Assembly: GCF_000276665.1 (NCBI RefSeq)
Contig: NW_004955488.1
Coordinates: 3,486,655 to 3,550,654, forward strand
Direction: 5' to 3'
DNA from: Chinchilla lanigera
Lineage: Eukaryota; Chordata; Mammalia; Rodentia; Chinchillidae
DNA length: 64,000 nt
Positions 36,420 to 47,774 of this stretch are shown here, piece after piece. Made by a program: the position numbers and the translations under genes. Below the pieces are notes generated by a model that saw only the letters and a list, made by a program, of their open reading frames with translations, did not search any database and was not told the DNA's origin. Each line of letters begins with the position of its first letter. Position 1 is the stretch's first letter.

Positions 36420-36792
36420 TGCTGTGGTTCAGGTGGAGAGTGTCCTCCAAAGCCCTCATGCCCACAAAGGCAGAGCAGTTGGAAGTTGATCCAGTAGTAG
36501 TGGTCATATAGCAGACTTCCAGTTAGGAGGTGGTGCCTGCCCAAAAGACAGGTCACTAGGGGCATGACTGGAAAGCTACATCTCTCTCCCTAGCTTTTCC
36601 CTTCACTTCTGCTTCCTGACCACCATGATGTGAGCGGTTTTCCCACCTCAGACCTCCCACCGTGTCTTCCTGCCTTGGAGTCAGACCACCGTTTAAGGAT
36701 CGAGACTTCTGGAAATGGGAGTCAAAATAAACTTCTCTCCTTTAAATTGCAGGTGTCAAATCTTTTGTCCCAGTGAGAAAATGACAAGGACA
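36420..36792 (+). mobile_element. MaLR LTR (MST/ORR1-like)
   Basis: 'tgctgtggttcaggtggaga', 'ccaaagccctcatgcccaca', 'taggaggtggtgcctgccca', 'cttcctgaccaccatgatgt', 'aaaataaacttctctccttt' (AATAAA) and 'cagtgagaaaatgacaagga' follow the standard MaLR LTR order. A different, older family from the 50.5 kb LTRs. No internal region attached. Confidence 0.75.
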
Positions 36793-38987
36793 GGGGGTTA
36801 GTATGAATGATGCTATGTTGAAGGATTCATTGGGAAAATGAGCTTAAGAAGTTAGGGCAATACTTAAACTGAGACTTGAGTGATTTACTTTATGACTAAT
36901 TAATTAATTAATCAGTCAATATCACATATTGAAGAGAAAATTTTAGACAGAAAGATTATTTCATGTAAACATTTAAGTGGGAAAGTCTCCTGATTTGTTG
37001 ACTTGCACGAAGGTCAGTATATATAATGGATATAATGAACCAGGATGATAGTTAATAGAAGATTGTGTTGGAGATATTGATAGAGCTAGATCATAAAGTG
37101 TGCTTTGAACCATAGAAACACTTTAAATTTCACTGAAAGTGCAATTGAAAACTACTGTAAGGTTGAAGTAGAAGGTGTATATGCATGTGTGTTTGCACAT
37201 GCATTATTAATATAAATATGTACATATACTCTTATTATTGCTTTAGGTTTTTTTCCTGAGAAAGGGCTGAGATGGGTAGTAAATTACTTGGTAGGCAGAT
37301 GTGAAATTAACCATAATTTAAGTGTCAGAACTAGAAATGGTTTAATGTAATGGGACTGTGAATACACTGCATTTTGGATAGGAGCCTCACTGTTTTCCCT
37401 AGGCTGTTTTTGGACTTGGGCTCATACGTGTCTTCTGCCTCAGTCTCTGGGATGATGGAAGTCGATGCTGCCATGCCTAGCTTTGGATACACAGCATGCA
37501 GAGAGGAGAACCAACAGGAAATGCCAATGGGTTTACTGTGTGGGAAATCTGGGGAGACTTCCAGAGCTTGGGCCGGCAAGTAGGTAGATAGCATTGCCAT
37601 TAGCTAAAATGAGAAAGAGGGACATTTAGCAGTTACAGTATGAACATGCTCAGATTGAGACCCTCAGAGATTGTCAACTGCAAAGATGAATCTGAATGTT
37701 GAGGGGTGGGAGAGGTGAGACTCCAATATTGACAGTTTAAAGAAAGGAACCCTGCAATCTTCCAGTATGCCAAGGTTAGCCTGAAGAAGAGGGGCCAACA
37801 ATAAATACATCTGAAGAGCCCCTGAAGAAAGATAAAAGCCACAAAAATAAAGTTCTTTAATAAAACATATGTCATAAAAGTGAAAACTGCTCAAAAAAAG
37901 AGTGAATACTAAGATAATAAGTAATATATTAGAGTCAGAAAAGCCAAGCCAATATGAAAGCATGCATTTATCTAAAAATGTTTCAGTAGGATTTAGTGCA
38001 ATTTCCATTCCCAGACTCTACAGCTGGGGAAGTCACTGGCATAAATTAACTGAAAATTATTGGAAAATTTGAGAAGAGTTTTAAATGCAGAAACACTATG
38101 CGGTGCTATATATGTCCTCTGAGAAGTGACTCTAAGAAATTAATCTGAAATGCAACACATTCTCCATGGGTACTAAACTTAGTCATAATTCCATTATCAA
38201 TCATTACAGGATTGGTAAGCAAACTGGTGCTTACTTAACAAAATATTAAGTGTATTATTGAAGAATTTATGACACTTAAAAATACAAAAACTTGGAAGTC
38301 AAATGATAGCCAACATAATTATATAAATAATGCGTGTAGTTAATAGATATGGTAGGTAGATGGGTAAATCGATGTAGATTTTATTCAGGGAAAAATGTAT
38401 CAAAAAATGAAAAGTGGATTGTGCAAAACAAAATTGTGGGTGACTATCCATTTTAAAGGTTGATGTGCTTAAATGAGGCCCTAGATTCAATCATCAGTAC
38501 CAAAAAATAAAGAAATAAAAATCAACTGAATAATATAATTTTGTTGAAAATCACTATTGTTTCTGTTTCATAAATAAAAAAGGGTTTCTTTATAAAAAGT
38601 GCTGTATTTTCTATAGTGCAATGACTGCTAAATATCTGATTAGAAATCAGTTCGTGAAAGGAAAGTGAACTTATTTCACTGACTCTTCACTTCAAAAAAA
38701 ATATATCTTAAACAAGTAAAAGCACATGTACAGAGTCATCTACGCAGGGGTTCTCTCTCAGCACTTTCATAGTAGTAAATCATCTAGAAATAAAATGAAT
38801 TTCCACCACAACAAGAACAGCTGTATTCAAATTAAATATGATCCATCCATTAAACACAAGAAAACTCAATACATTCAGACAGGGCAGTTATCCATACCAT
38901 ATTGTTGATCCGAATAATGATGGCTCATGTATTGTGCTTTCTTTCTCACTATTAAAAGATATGAATTTCCCAGATAATCGCAACCTC
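36793..38987. other. Mostly unassigned DNA
   Basis: No gene recognised. 38462-38518 resembles the 3' half of a worn ID SINE (agattcaatcatcagtacca plus an A-rich tail). The frames at 37331-37600 (-) and 37374-37583 (+) overlap and lack support. Confidence 0.4.
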
Positions 38988-39000
38988 TAAAAATATATTG

Positions 39001-39111
39001 GAGGCTGGGGATTTAGCTCAATGGCACAGCGCCTGCCTGGAAAGCACAAGGTCATGAGTTCAATTCCGAGTACCGGCAAAAAAACTAAAGAAAAAAAAAA
39101 AAAGAAAAAGT
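39001..39111 (+). mobile_element. ID-type SINE, young, with perfect target duplication
   Basis: 'gaggctggggatttagctca', 'gcgcctgcctggaaagcaca', 'gttcaattccgagtaccggc', A-rich tail. TAAAAATATATTG is found at 38988-39000 and 39112-39124 without mismatch. Confidence 0.93.
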
Positions 39112-39429
39112 TAAAAATATATTGATGTCAAGTAATCAAGTATTTTCTAGTATATCAGTGCCCTGAAGTTTTTTAGCCATTCTCCAGTTGTTGGCTAATT
39201 AGAAGAAAATATAAACACACGAAACTCTCTAGGCATATAGTCTCCACTAACCTTTGAGTAGATTTGCATGGTTGAAAAGATAGCATTAGATAATTTTTTT
39301 CATTACTCCACCCCCTAAAAGGCAACCTCATTAGTCAGAGGAAAAAGGAAATACATAAGTTCACATGACTGCAACATGATAGAGAAAAACTTCTTGACTA
39401 TACAGAAGCTCTTTCTTTGGTCTGAAACA

Positions 39430-39770
39430 GCAAAATGGCTTAGACTGGATAGTTTAAACAACAGAAATGTGTTCTGTCAGGTTTCCTGAGGAGGGGAGTC
39501 TGAGATTATTGGGCTAGCACGGTGGAGTTCAGGCTTGCCAACAGCTAACATCTTGCTATGCTTGTTTGACCTCTGTTTTGTGATGGTGCAGGAAGAGAGA
39601 GAACTGGGTGGAGTAAGTGCTCTGATCTCTCCTCTGATCCCACCTTGAGATTCCTGCCTTCCTGACTATATCTAAACCTAAAAGCCTCTCCCCAAACTGT
39701 ACCTTCATATGCCATCAGTTAGGAGGTCTATGAGCTGGGTGGATGGTGCAGTTCAGTCCATAGTAATAAT
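39430..39770 (-). mobile_element. MaLR LTR (MST/MLT1-like), antisense
   Basis: 'gactggatagtttaaacaac', 'gagagagaactgggtggagt', 'gctctgatctctcctctgat', 'cagttcagtccatag' match antisense MaLR LTRs (gactgggtagtttaaacaacagaaatttatt ... attcagtccatagca). Old. Confidence 0.7.
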
Positions 39771-40890
39771 GGCAATATCCACAATAATTTTTTTTACGTG
39801 TTCAACTGTCTCATATACCAATTCTTCACTGTGTATTAGTAGAATGTTTTGATACCAAGAATGCAAGGGAAAGCAGAATTATTATCTTACCAGTCATTCA
39901 CAGTATTATTTGTTCATTTTTCACTGGATATTACATTTAAAAAGTGATATTTGAAGTGTGTAAAATTTCTGATAACTAAATAGTCAAATGGCAGGTATGG
40001 AATAATTAGGTAATAAACATAATTATATTTAATTGTGTAATCTTGACATTAATGCAAATGTATGCTTTTATTTTGTGATTATGTAATATAAGGAATGACT
40101 AAGTTTTAATTTCTTAGCATGAAATATATTTTATTATCACAAACTGTGAAGCAAAATCTAGAAACTGATAGTTTTTAATTAATCTGAGTACTATAAACAA
40201 GTTTTTTCCCATTAAATTATAAAATGGATAAATCAGTTTTTACATTGAAAATATTATTCACGGTACCAACAAAGATAACATGGCAATGAAGCCTTAAGAA
40301 GAGGATAATGTATCAATGTACTTAACATTTTAAGAACTCAGGTTATATTTTCTTATCACTTTTCCTGCCAATTTTCTAATACAATGCAGGATTTAAGTAT
40401 TTGTATAAATCAAGATGTAGATGAAAAAATTTGAATGTTGAGGAAAATCGGTATTTTCCAGTGCATGACAAAACTTACAAATGTGAGATTAAAATTACTG
40501 ATACAAGAATTTTAAGCCTTATTAGTTTTGTGCATGCATGTAGAAAAAATAGTTTGATTTTTCTCTCAGAGTTTGTCTTTCTTTATTCTTAAATGTTTGA
40601 TTCATACTACATAGAGTATAGAAAAAGAGCATTAATGGTAAACAAAGAAGGAAAATCCTATTTACATATTTTATTGCTAAAATTACTGGAAATATATTTA
40701 TTGGATTACCTCCAGGTATTTCAAGAGGTCTATTCCCTAACTTACTCGTATGAGGATCATTGCAGATTTATAATTTTCCACAATTTATCTTAATTTAGGG
40801 CATCTTTGTTTTCCAGGCAACCTTCAGATTTTGAGCCCTTGCTCTGCCTAACCTCAATGAGCATCTGCTTTTCTTTGTAATTGTTCAAGG
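39771..40890. other. No recognised gene or repeat
   Basis: AT-rich DNA with short chance frames only. Confidence 0.45.
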
Positions 40891-40897
40891 TTCTTTC

Positions 40898-41275
40898 AGT
40901 CTTGGTTACTTTTCTCTCACTGATGAAACAAAAATACTTGATGCCCAAAATTCAGGAAGGAAAAGTTTATTTATCTCACAATTTGTGGAGGTTGCACTCC
41001 ATACTTGGCTGGATCCAAAGCAGGGTGGCACATGGCACAGGGCAACAGTTCATGGTGGTGCAAAACAGCAAAAGCAGCAAGAACAAAGAGGGAGGAGCAG
41101 CAAAGAATAAACCTCTTTCCCTCCCTTATACTGTATGCAAAATACCCACCCCAGGGAAAGCATAGCACTCACAGCCATAATCCCAGTATTGAGCCATGGA
41201 TCAGTCACAAACTCTAGAAGGCCACTCCATGACTGCATGAGTCTTTGAGGGGACATCTACGTACAAACTATAACA
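40898..41275 (-). mobile_element. Solo MaLR-type LTR, antisense
   Basis: Starts 'agtcttggttacttttctct', ends 'gtacaaactataaca', and aligns throughout with the reverse complement of the 50.5 kb LTR. The 5-bp flanks do not match, so the duplication has decayed or the ends are off by a few bases. Frames at 40881-41256 derive from it. Confidence 0.8.
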
Positions 41276-41555
41276 AAGTCCATCTAGGTCATCAGATTGG
41301 CTCCTAAAGATTCTAATGCTAGCATTACTTCTGCCCACTGGTGATCCAGAACCTGCTGCTGCAGTGGAAGGACTCACTGGAAATTGCTTCAAACCAGCTT
41401 TGTGCTAAGATTTTTTTGGATTAGGCATTGGCAGACCCCAAGAAACTCTAGGAGGAGACAGCAGAACAGAAGGCCATTCCTTACACCCATCACCCCCATC
41501 AGAGTTTCAAGTCAATGTACAGATCAGACACACAGAGCTTGAAAAACAGCCAAGA

Positions 41556-41723
41556 GGCTGGGCTTGGTGGTACATGCCTGTAATCCCAGCACTTGGAAGG
41601 CTGAGGCAGGAGGATCCTTGCAAGTTGGAGACCAGCCTGGGCTACAAAGTGAACTCCAGGCCTGAATTACATAGTGAGACTCTGTCTAAAAAAAAAAAGA
41701 AAAGAAAACAAACAAAAAAAAAC
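41556..41723 (+). mobile_element. B1-like SINE with target duplication
   Basis: 'ggctgggcttggtggtacat', 'ggaaggctgaggcaggagga', 'gaccagcctgggctacaaag', 'agactctgtctaaaaaaaaa' and a long A-rich tail. CAGCCAAGA is repeated at 41547-41555 and 41724-41732. Confidence 0.92.
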
Positions 41724-42472
41724 CAGCCAAGATTCTGGCAGAATCAATCAAGTAAAACTCATGAAAAAGAAAATTGCCACATTTTTATAATGAAGTTTTC
41801 ATGGTTGGAGAAGAGCACGGAAATGCTTGTACACATGTATTCTAACTCCTAGGTGTGGAAGAAGTGCCATAAGATGTGAGCAAAATAAATAGTACACCAG
41901 CTAGTAAGATTTTTAAAGAAATGGGCTCATTAGTGAGAACTGGAAGTCTTTGAAACCATGTATTTTATCTGAGTACAGTCTGGATGCATTAAATATTACT
42001 GACAGCATGAGCATACCTGGCTTTTCATTTTTTCTCACCATCATTTCTATTATAGCGAGAAGCAGCTGGTAGCCTTAGGAATTCAAGGTGGTTGAGCCAT
42101 GAAATTTTGTGAAAATTCACCTCTACAAACCATATTCTCAACTATAAAAGAAAATAGCAGTGGCTGCCCTGTGATGAAAATTAACGGGAGATTTTGCTGC
42201 TGCTACATTCAGGTGTTTATTGCTCTGAAGACATAAAATTGATTAGGTATTCAAATTAATCCCTTTAAATTAAATTATTGATTGTATGCTATATTATCTC
42301 CTTAAAATGTAACAGGGTTAAATGAATAAATTAATATAAATTAATTATATATAAATTAATAAAATTTAAAAATGCAATGTAATGCAATCTTCTGGATTAG
42401 AGGGCTACCTTTAACACTTTCCAGTGTCCTTAAAACTTTTATATGACATACCAAAGCTAAATATTGCCTTTT

Positions 42473-42585
42473 TTTGTTTGTTTGTTTATTTGTTTTTGTT
42501 TTTCTCCGGTACACGGGAACCGAACTCACGACCTTGCACTTGCCAGGCAGGCGCTTTTGCCGCTGAGCTAAATCCCCAGCCCCTG
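42473..42585 (-). mobile_element. ID-type SINE, antisense, young, perfect target duplication
   Basis: T/G-rich antisense tail, 'ctccggtacacgggaaccga', 'gccaggcaggcgcttttgcc', 'gctgagctaaatccccagcc'. AATATTGCCTTTT occurs at 42460-42472 and 42586-42598 with no mismatch, and CpGs remain in the body. Confidence 0.93.
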
Positions 42586-42598
42586 AATATTGCCTTTT

Positions 42599-43660
42599 AC
42601 AAGGTATATTATAATAACATTTTTAAAAGTATAATGATTGTGTCATTTATAGAATAATGCAGAATGTTTTAATTTCAATCATTGCCACTAGAATATAATC
42701 TTTTCATAATTTTAATTGTGTACACAACTAGAGAATGGCCTGATAACTAGCAACCGAATGTTCACGGTGTAATAGCAAGCTCCTCGCTGCTTCCAGAGAT
42801 GGAAAGCCAATGCACCATCAATAAACTGGAGTATGAACCAGTAGTATGGAGTAAAATTTGCTTTGGCTTTCTCCACTTCTATCCTGGACCTTAAGAAACT
42901 CCATCCTAATTAATATTTCCAAGCCCATGACTGAAAATGATCTCAAGAAAACAAATGTGTATCAAAGAGAATGCAGCGAGATTTTTCAGGGTGACAGGAT
43001 TGCCATTCCAGCCGTATGTGTAGATTCCAGAAGGCATTGTCTCAGCCCAGAAGAAATACTTTCTGTTGTCTCCAAATGTAAGGAATGATTGCCCAGCAGG
43101 GCTTTTTAAGGCTGCTGAAAAGCCTGGTGTATCCAACTGCCTCTTTCATAAAACAGCCTCATCATTTGAGTCCTGTGTGGAAACCAGACAGATATGATAT
43201 TCTTTTGTTATCAAAATATCCTCTTCTAGCAGCCAACTCTCAGTGTTTTACCTCCAGTAGAAATGATAACTTCACACATACTAAAACTATCAAATAAGGA
43301 ATTACCTCGCATGGATTTTTAACAGATACTTCACCCTCCAAGCTTTGTATCATTTAATGGTAATAATCAAGAAATACCACATTACAGACATTCCAAGTCT
43401 CAATTATCCTTTATAAAGTGTCTAGCAAATATGCAGCCTTATGGGAGTGATTATGCCCAATTATCAAAGAAAGGTAAAACGATATATTTCAAAAAATGCA
43501 ACTTCAGTATTCTGACTATATTGCCAGTTCTGTGAAGCACTGGGATTTACTAAATCACCCACTGAGACAAATATTTACTGAAAATGAATTGTGAATTTAA
43601 AACATTCCTGTGTATAAATAAACGTTTTCTATTTTGGGAATTACTGATTATATAAAGTCA
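42599..43660. other. Unassigned single-copy-like DNA
   Basis: 42750-43300 is less AT-rich than its surroundings and repeat-free by eye. Three short frames overlap here on both strands (42858-43088 +, 42906-43136 -, 43085-43297 +) without splice-bounded structure. It could be a conserved noncoding element; not supported as a gene. Confidence 0.35.
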
Positions 43661-43661
43661 A

Positions 43662-43776
43662 AGGCTGATAATATAGCTAAGTGGTAGAGTACTTCCTTAG
43701 CTGCATGAGGTCCAAGATGGATAAAATAGATAGATGATAGATTAGATAGATAGATAGATAGATAGATAATCTATCT
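43662..43776 (+). repeat. Worn ID-like SINE followed by GATA microsatellite
   Basis: 'aaggctgataatatagctaa', 'gtggtagagtacttccttag' resemble an old ID body. From 43726 it passes into (GATA)n and ends 'gatagataatctatctcg', so GATA units meet their complement at 43760-43776. Confidence 0.55.
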
Positions 43777-43945
43777 CGTAGCAACATCAGATTGATTTTC
43801 TTTAACAATTATTTAAACATCACCAGGTCATATTATATTTGAAGAAGAATGTGGAAACCACAAGAAATATTCTTGGGATGTATCTGCATTGAATAATTAT
43901 TCATGATGTATTTGTAATGTTTTTTGTAACTTTTACTATTACCTG

Positions 43946-44470
43946 TTATTTTTTAAATTTTTTTTATTTTAAAGAGAGTAGTACATGAGACACAAACAAA
44001 CAAAAAAATCGAAGAGTAGCAGCATACCAGTATCACGAACATAAACAAATCAAAGCAAGAACATTCAAAGTGATACAGGGTCTCAAGACAAATTAATACA
44101 AATCAACAGTGGTTGTTACATTGCATATCGCTATCCTCAACTACATTGCTCAGATTACCATATGTAAGAATGAAAGATTGCTCAAACCATCAAAGAGAAT
44201 AAGAAAGTAATTCTTCAATAAAACATTAGAGATAATACAGAGTTTCACTAGACAAGATGGTAGGAGTTCACCATTGTAATTCCAGTGCATATTGTTACCT
44301 TCAGATCAGTTGCTCAGACCACCAGACACAAGCATGCAAAATTGATCAGAACAAATTTTAAGCATTAACTATTCCTTTCAATACACCAGCAGACATCCTG
44401 TTATGTTTAGTATGCTATCTTCTTTCACATATCATGAATAGAAACACTGGATATAAAGATTTGATCTTAT
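43946..44470 (-). mobile_element. L1 3' UTR, antisense, with ~163-bp tandem units
   Basis: T-rich left edge (antisense poly-A), then sequence colinear with the L1 3' UTR at 57024-57566, whose other end reaches L1 ORF2. Two imperfect copies of a ~163-bp unit are visible: gatacagggtctc at 44072 against aatacagagtttc at 44234, and ttgctcagattacca at 44146 against ttgctcagaccacca at 44310. The right edge is uncertain. Confidence 0.6.
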
Positions 44471-45379
44471 GTCCAAGACAGCAAAATCAAAGTTATAAAA
44501 CTAAAATTTTGGGGGGATATATTTAGTTTTGTAGGATGTCCAAATGTTAACATGCTTAAATCTTACAAAATATAAAATTCACCGTTCTCTATTGATAAGA
44601 TGTGGGAAAGCAGAAATTCGAGGCAAAATTCATGATTACCGGACAGGGATTACCACTTCCTGTCCACAGTCTCTCTGAAGAGAGGACAGGAACTCTAGCA
44701 TCCAACACAAATTTGCAAGCTCCTGCACACTGATTTCTACAATATTTCAGTAAAACAAACACGAGATTGACCCTGTAGTAATCTAGAGAATGTCTCAAAT
44801 ATAAAGCTTCAAAGATTGAATAAGGAACAAAGACAGCATCGGCAGTGAATAGCATCCTGGAAATAGGCACTTTGGGTTAGTACATTCCAAGCACAATTCT
44901 TTGTGACACTATTGTGGTGCTGTTGAGAAACCAGGTACCTAGCACATGCCATTTTGCTGACTGACAGCTCACTCTCACACTACTGTTTATGATGGGATTC
45001 ACTATGGAGGGGCCCTCATATGTCTATGTTTGTCTTTTCCTGTTATGGTTGAGAGGAACCATAAGTCCTATAGTAATGGTTTGGGGGCCTGTTATGTGTG
45101 TTTTGATATTTCTAGGTTATTCACAATGGTGCCAGCCACACCTTGAATTTTCTTTGCTAAAATCTGTATTCCCAATACTGAATCTTTGAATTTTAGATTT
45201 TTTTTCAGTCTGATAAACTGAGAATTTCCCAAATCATCTGGTTATGATTTATTTTCTCCTAACCTGCCCCTTTTATCTTGCCTTGTTCTTTAAGCAACAA
45301 AATCAAATTAAGGTGCACCTTCACACTTTTGCTTAGAAATCTTTGCTAAATGCTCATTTTCACCACTTATAAATTATAC

Positions 45380-45767
45380 TGGCTGTATAACTGCAGGACA
45401 CAATTATAGTAAGACTCTGTCACTATATAGCAATGGTTAATGTTTCAATAACCTGGTCCTCACTTTCTCCTGAGACTTCACCATTAGTACCTTTAACACC
45501 CATTTGCCAATAGTCTATAAGGGAGGATTTAAGCATTCTCAAAAGCAATGCGTGTTTTCTCTGGTGTGCTCTTCCTTTGCTTCTGAGTCTGCACTAAAAC
45601 AGTTCTTGATAACCACAGTTCTGCTAAAAATCTTTTGAATGTAGCTAGGCTTTTTTCTAACCATGCTTCCCCAGTTTTTCCAGTCTCTGCCTGTTGGAAA
45701 TTCCAAAGCCACTTCCACATCTGTAGATAGGATGAAGAGCAGCACCCCACTTCCAAGTACCAAAATC
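45380..45767 (-). mobile_element. ERVL/MaLR internal sequence, antisense, with primer-binding site
   Basis: 'gttggaaattccaaagccac', 'ttccacatctgtagatagga' and 'agcaccccacttccaagtac' follow the antisense 5' internal region of MaLR/ERVL elements. 45744-45762 reads, on the minus strand, TGGTACTTGGAAGTGGGGT, a tRNA-Leu-type primer-binding site just inside the LTR. The internal part may extend left to about 44980, but I cannot show that. The frames at 45529-45881 are chance readings. Confidence 0.65.
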
Positions 45768-46278
45768 TGTATTAATATTATATTGCTGCAAAACAAATTA
45801 ACACTAATTAAGGGGATCAATGCAAATTTATTATTCTACACTCTGAAGGTCAGAAGTCAAGCAGGTTCCTCACTGAGCTAAATAATGATTTCTGTAAAAT
45901 CTCATTAGGAAAGCTTTCCTTAGATTTTCCTGCTTCTAATGTCACCTGCTTTCCTGAGGTGGCTCATGGCTCCCTTCTTCTGTCCTCAAAGTCAGTAAGA
46001 TCAAGCCAAGTAGTTCTCATGCTACGGTCTCTCTGGATTTCTCTTCTAATAATTTCTTCCACTTTAAACATTCTAGTAATTGCCCTAGGTCCACCCAAAT
46101 AATACCAAATAATTTCCCTCTGTTGAGGCAAAATAAATAGTAACTTTAATTCCTACTACATCTTTAATTCATTATTAGATTTTACCATTGCCCTATTTGT
46201 CATGTAACTAATGTACTAGGATGTAGACATCTATGTCCATATATGGAGGAGATCCAAGGCATTATTTTGCCTTCTCCA
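45768..46278 (-). mobile_element. Old ERVL-type LTR, antisense
   Basis: Next to the primer-binding site. 'aaatttattattctacactc', 'tgaaggtcagaagtcaagca', 'atgtactaggatgtagacat' and 'ggcattattttgccttctcc' match the antisense order of an ancient ERVL-class LTR family (..tctgtaggtcagaagtct.. ..attaggacgtggacatct.. ..ccattattctgcctaccaca). Family name not assigned. Confidence 0.65.
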
Positions 46279-46783
46279 CTTAGTGTCATTACTCCAATGG
46301 TATGCAGATGACAGGTGCTATTGAATCCATCAATACTTGTTAGGTATACTACAAATTATGTTCCCAGCTCTGGGAAAAGGGTGAGCAGCTAGGATGTGGA
46401 CAGATCAGTTGTAAACTCTAACAGCACATCTATCATGACTCCTCAACAGCATCAAATTTGAACAGCATTGTTAGAGGTCAGTCAAATCTTTCTCTTGCTG
46501 CAAAGAAAGTGTTCAACCCAATCTAGCCAAGTTCTCATCATTGTAGATTGCACCACAATAAGATATCAATTGGATAAATGAGCCATTGTTTCTACAGATA
46601 TTCTACAAAACATAGGATTCTATGAGAAATAATTATTAACTGCCTAATTGCTTGGCTTAGTGACTACAAATAACATGGATCCAACTTAATTAAGGAATCC
46701 TGTTGACATTGTCTACCAGGGAAACAAACATGTGGATATTAATGACACCCATGCTTGACAAAGCTCTGCTTTGGAATATATCA

Positions 46784-46871
46784 ACATATTATGCATATGA
46801 CAACAAAATCTTCACATATTATGTAATCTTCACATATTATGCATATGACAACAAAATCTTCACATATTATT
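46784..46871. repeat. 48-bp tandem repeat, about 1.8 copies
   Basis: A 30-bp block beginning acatattatgcatatgacaa at 46784 recurs identically at 46832, separated by a shortened acatattatgtaatcttc. The 48-bp period keeps a frame open across both copies (46703-46960) by chance. Confidence 0.8.
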
Positions 46872-47395
46872 GTAACACAATCCTCACAATCATTTTTAAC
46901 ATTTTTTATTTAAATGTCCTCACATACATATTTTTTCCCCATTTCTCACACTTCTTGTAATATCTGAAAAGCAAGACAAATGCATTTCCTAGTTTAATTA
47001 CCAGGAAATGTATCTCCTTCATATAACAGGAGAGACATCGAACACTGAGACTCAGAAGTGACAGTACATCTCTTCACACCTCATTTATGGAAAATCTGTG
47101 GGAATCTTGTTTCTGTCATTCAGGATTTGGCTTCTTTCACTCTTATGCAACTTCACTGATCTCAGATTTGTTTCTTCTTCACAACTCTTACTGATGCATT
47201 CTGTCATTGCTCACACAGTTCCCCAATATATAGGATTAACCACAGCATCAAGCTTGGCAGTAAACTTTCCCAAAAAACTGTTGGTAACAGTGGCCATTAT
47301 TCACAAGTGCTTACTCTAAAGCATATGTGTCTAAACAGTCCCTGATGTAATGAACCACAGAACTTTTTTTGTTTATTTTTGTTTTGTTTCACTTA

Positions 47396-47769
47396 TGTCT
47401 TGGTTACTTTCCTCTCATTGCTTGGACAAAATGGCTGATATCCAAGATTAAGGAAGGAAAGGTTTATTTAGCTTACAGTTTGTGGAGGTTTCAGTCCGTA
47501 TTCAGCTAGTTCCAAGGCAGAGTGGCACATGGTAGAGAGCTACAGTTCATGTCAGTGGAATACAGCAAAGCAACAAGTGCAAAAAGGGAGGAATGGTGGC
47601 AAGCAGCCTCTTTCCCTCCTTTACATTGTATGCAAACTACCCACCCCAGGGCGGGTGTAACACTCACACCCATAATCCCAGCATTGGATCATGGATCAAT
47701 CACAAATCCTAGAAGCCTGCCCCATGACTGCATGAGGATTTGGGGGGACACACAGATACAAACTTAACA
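47396..47769 (-). mobile_element. Solo MaLR-type LTR, antisense, perfect target duplication
   Basis: 374 bp from TGTCTTGGTTACTTTCCTCT to 'acaaacttaaca', the reverse complement of the 50.5 kb LTR. ACTTA is present at 47391-47395 and 47770-47774. Confidence 0.88.
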
Positions 47770-47774
47770 ACTTA

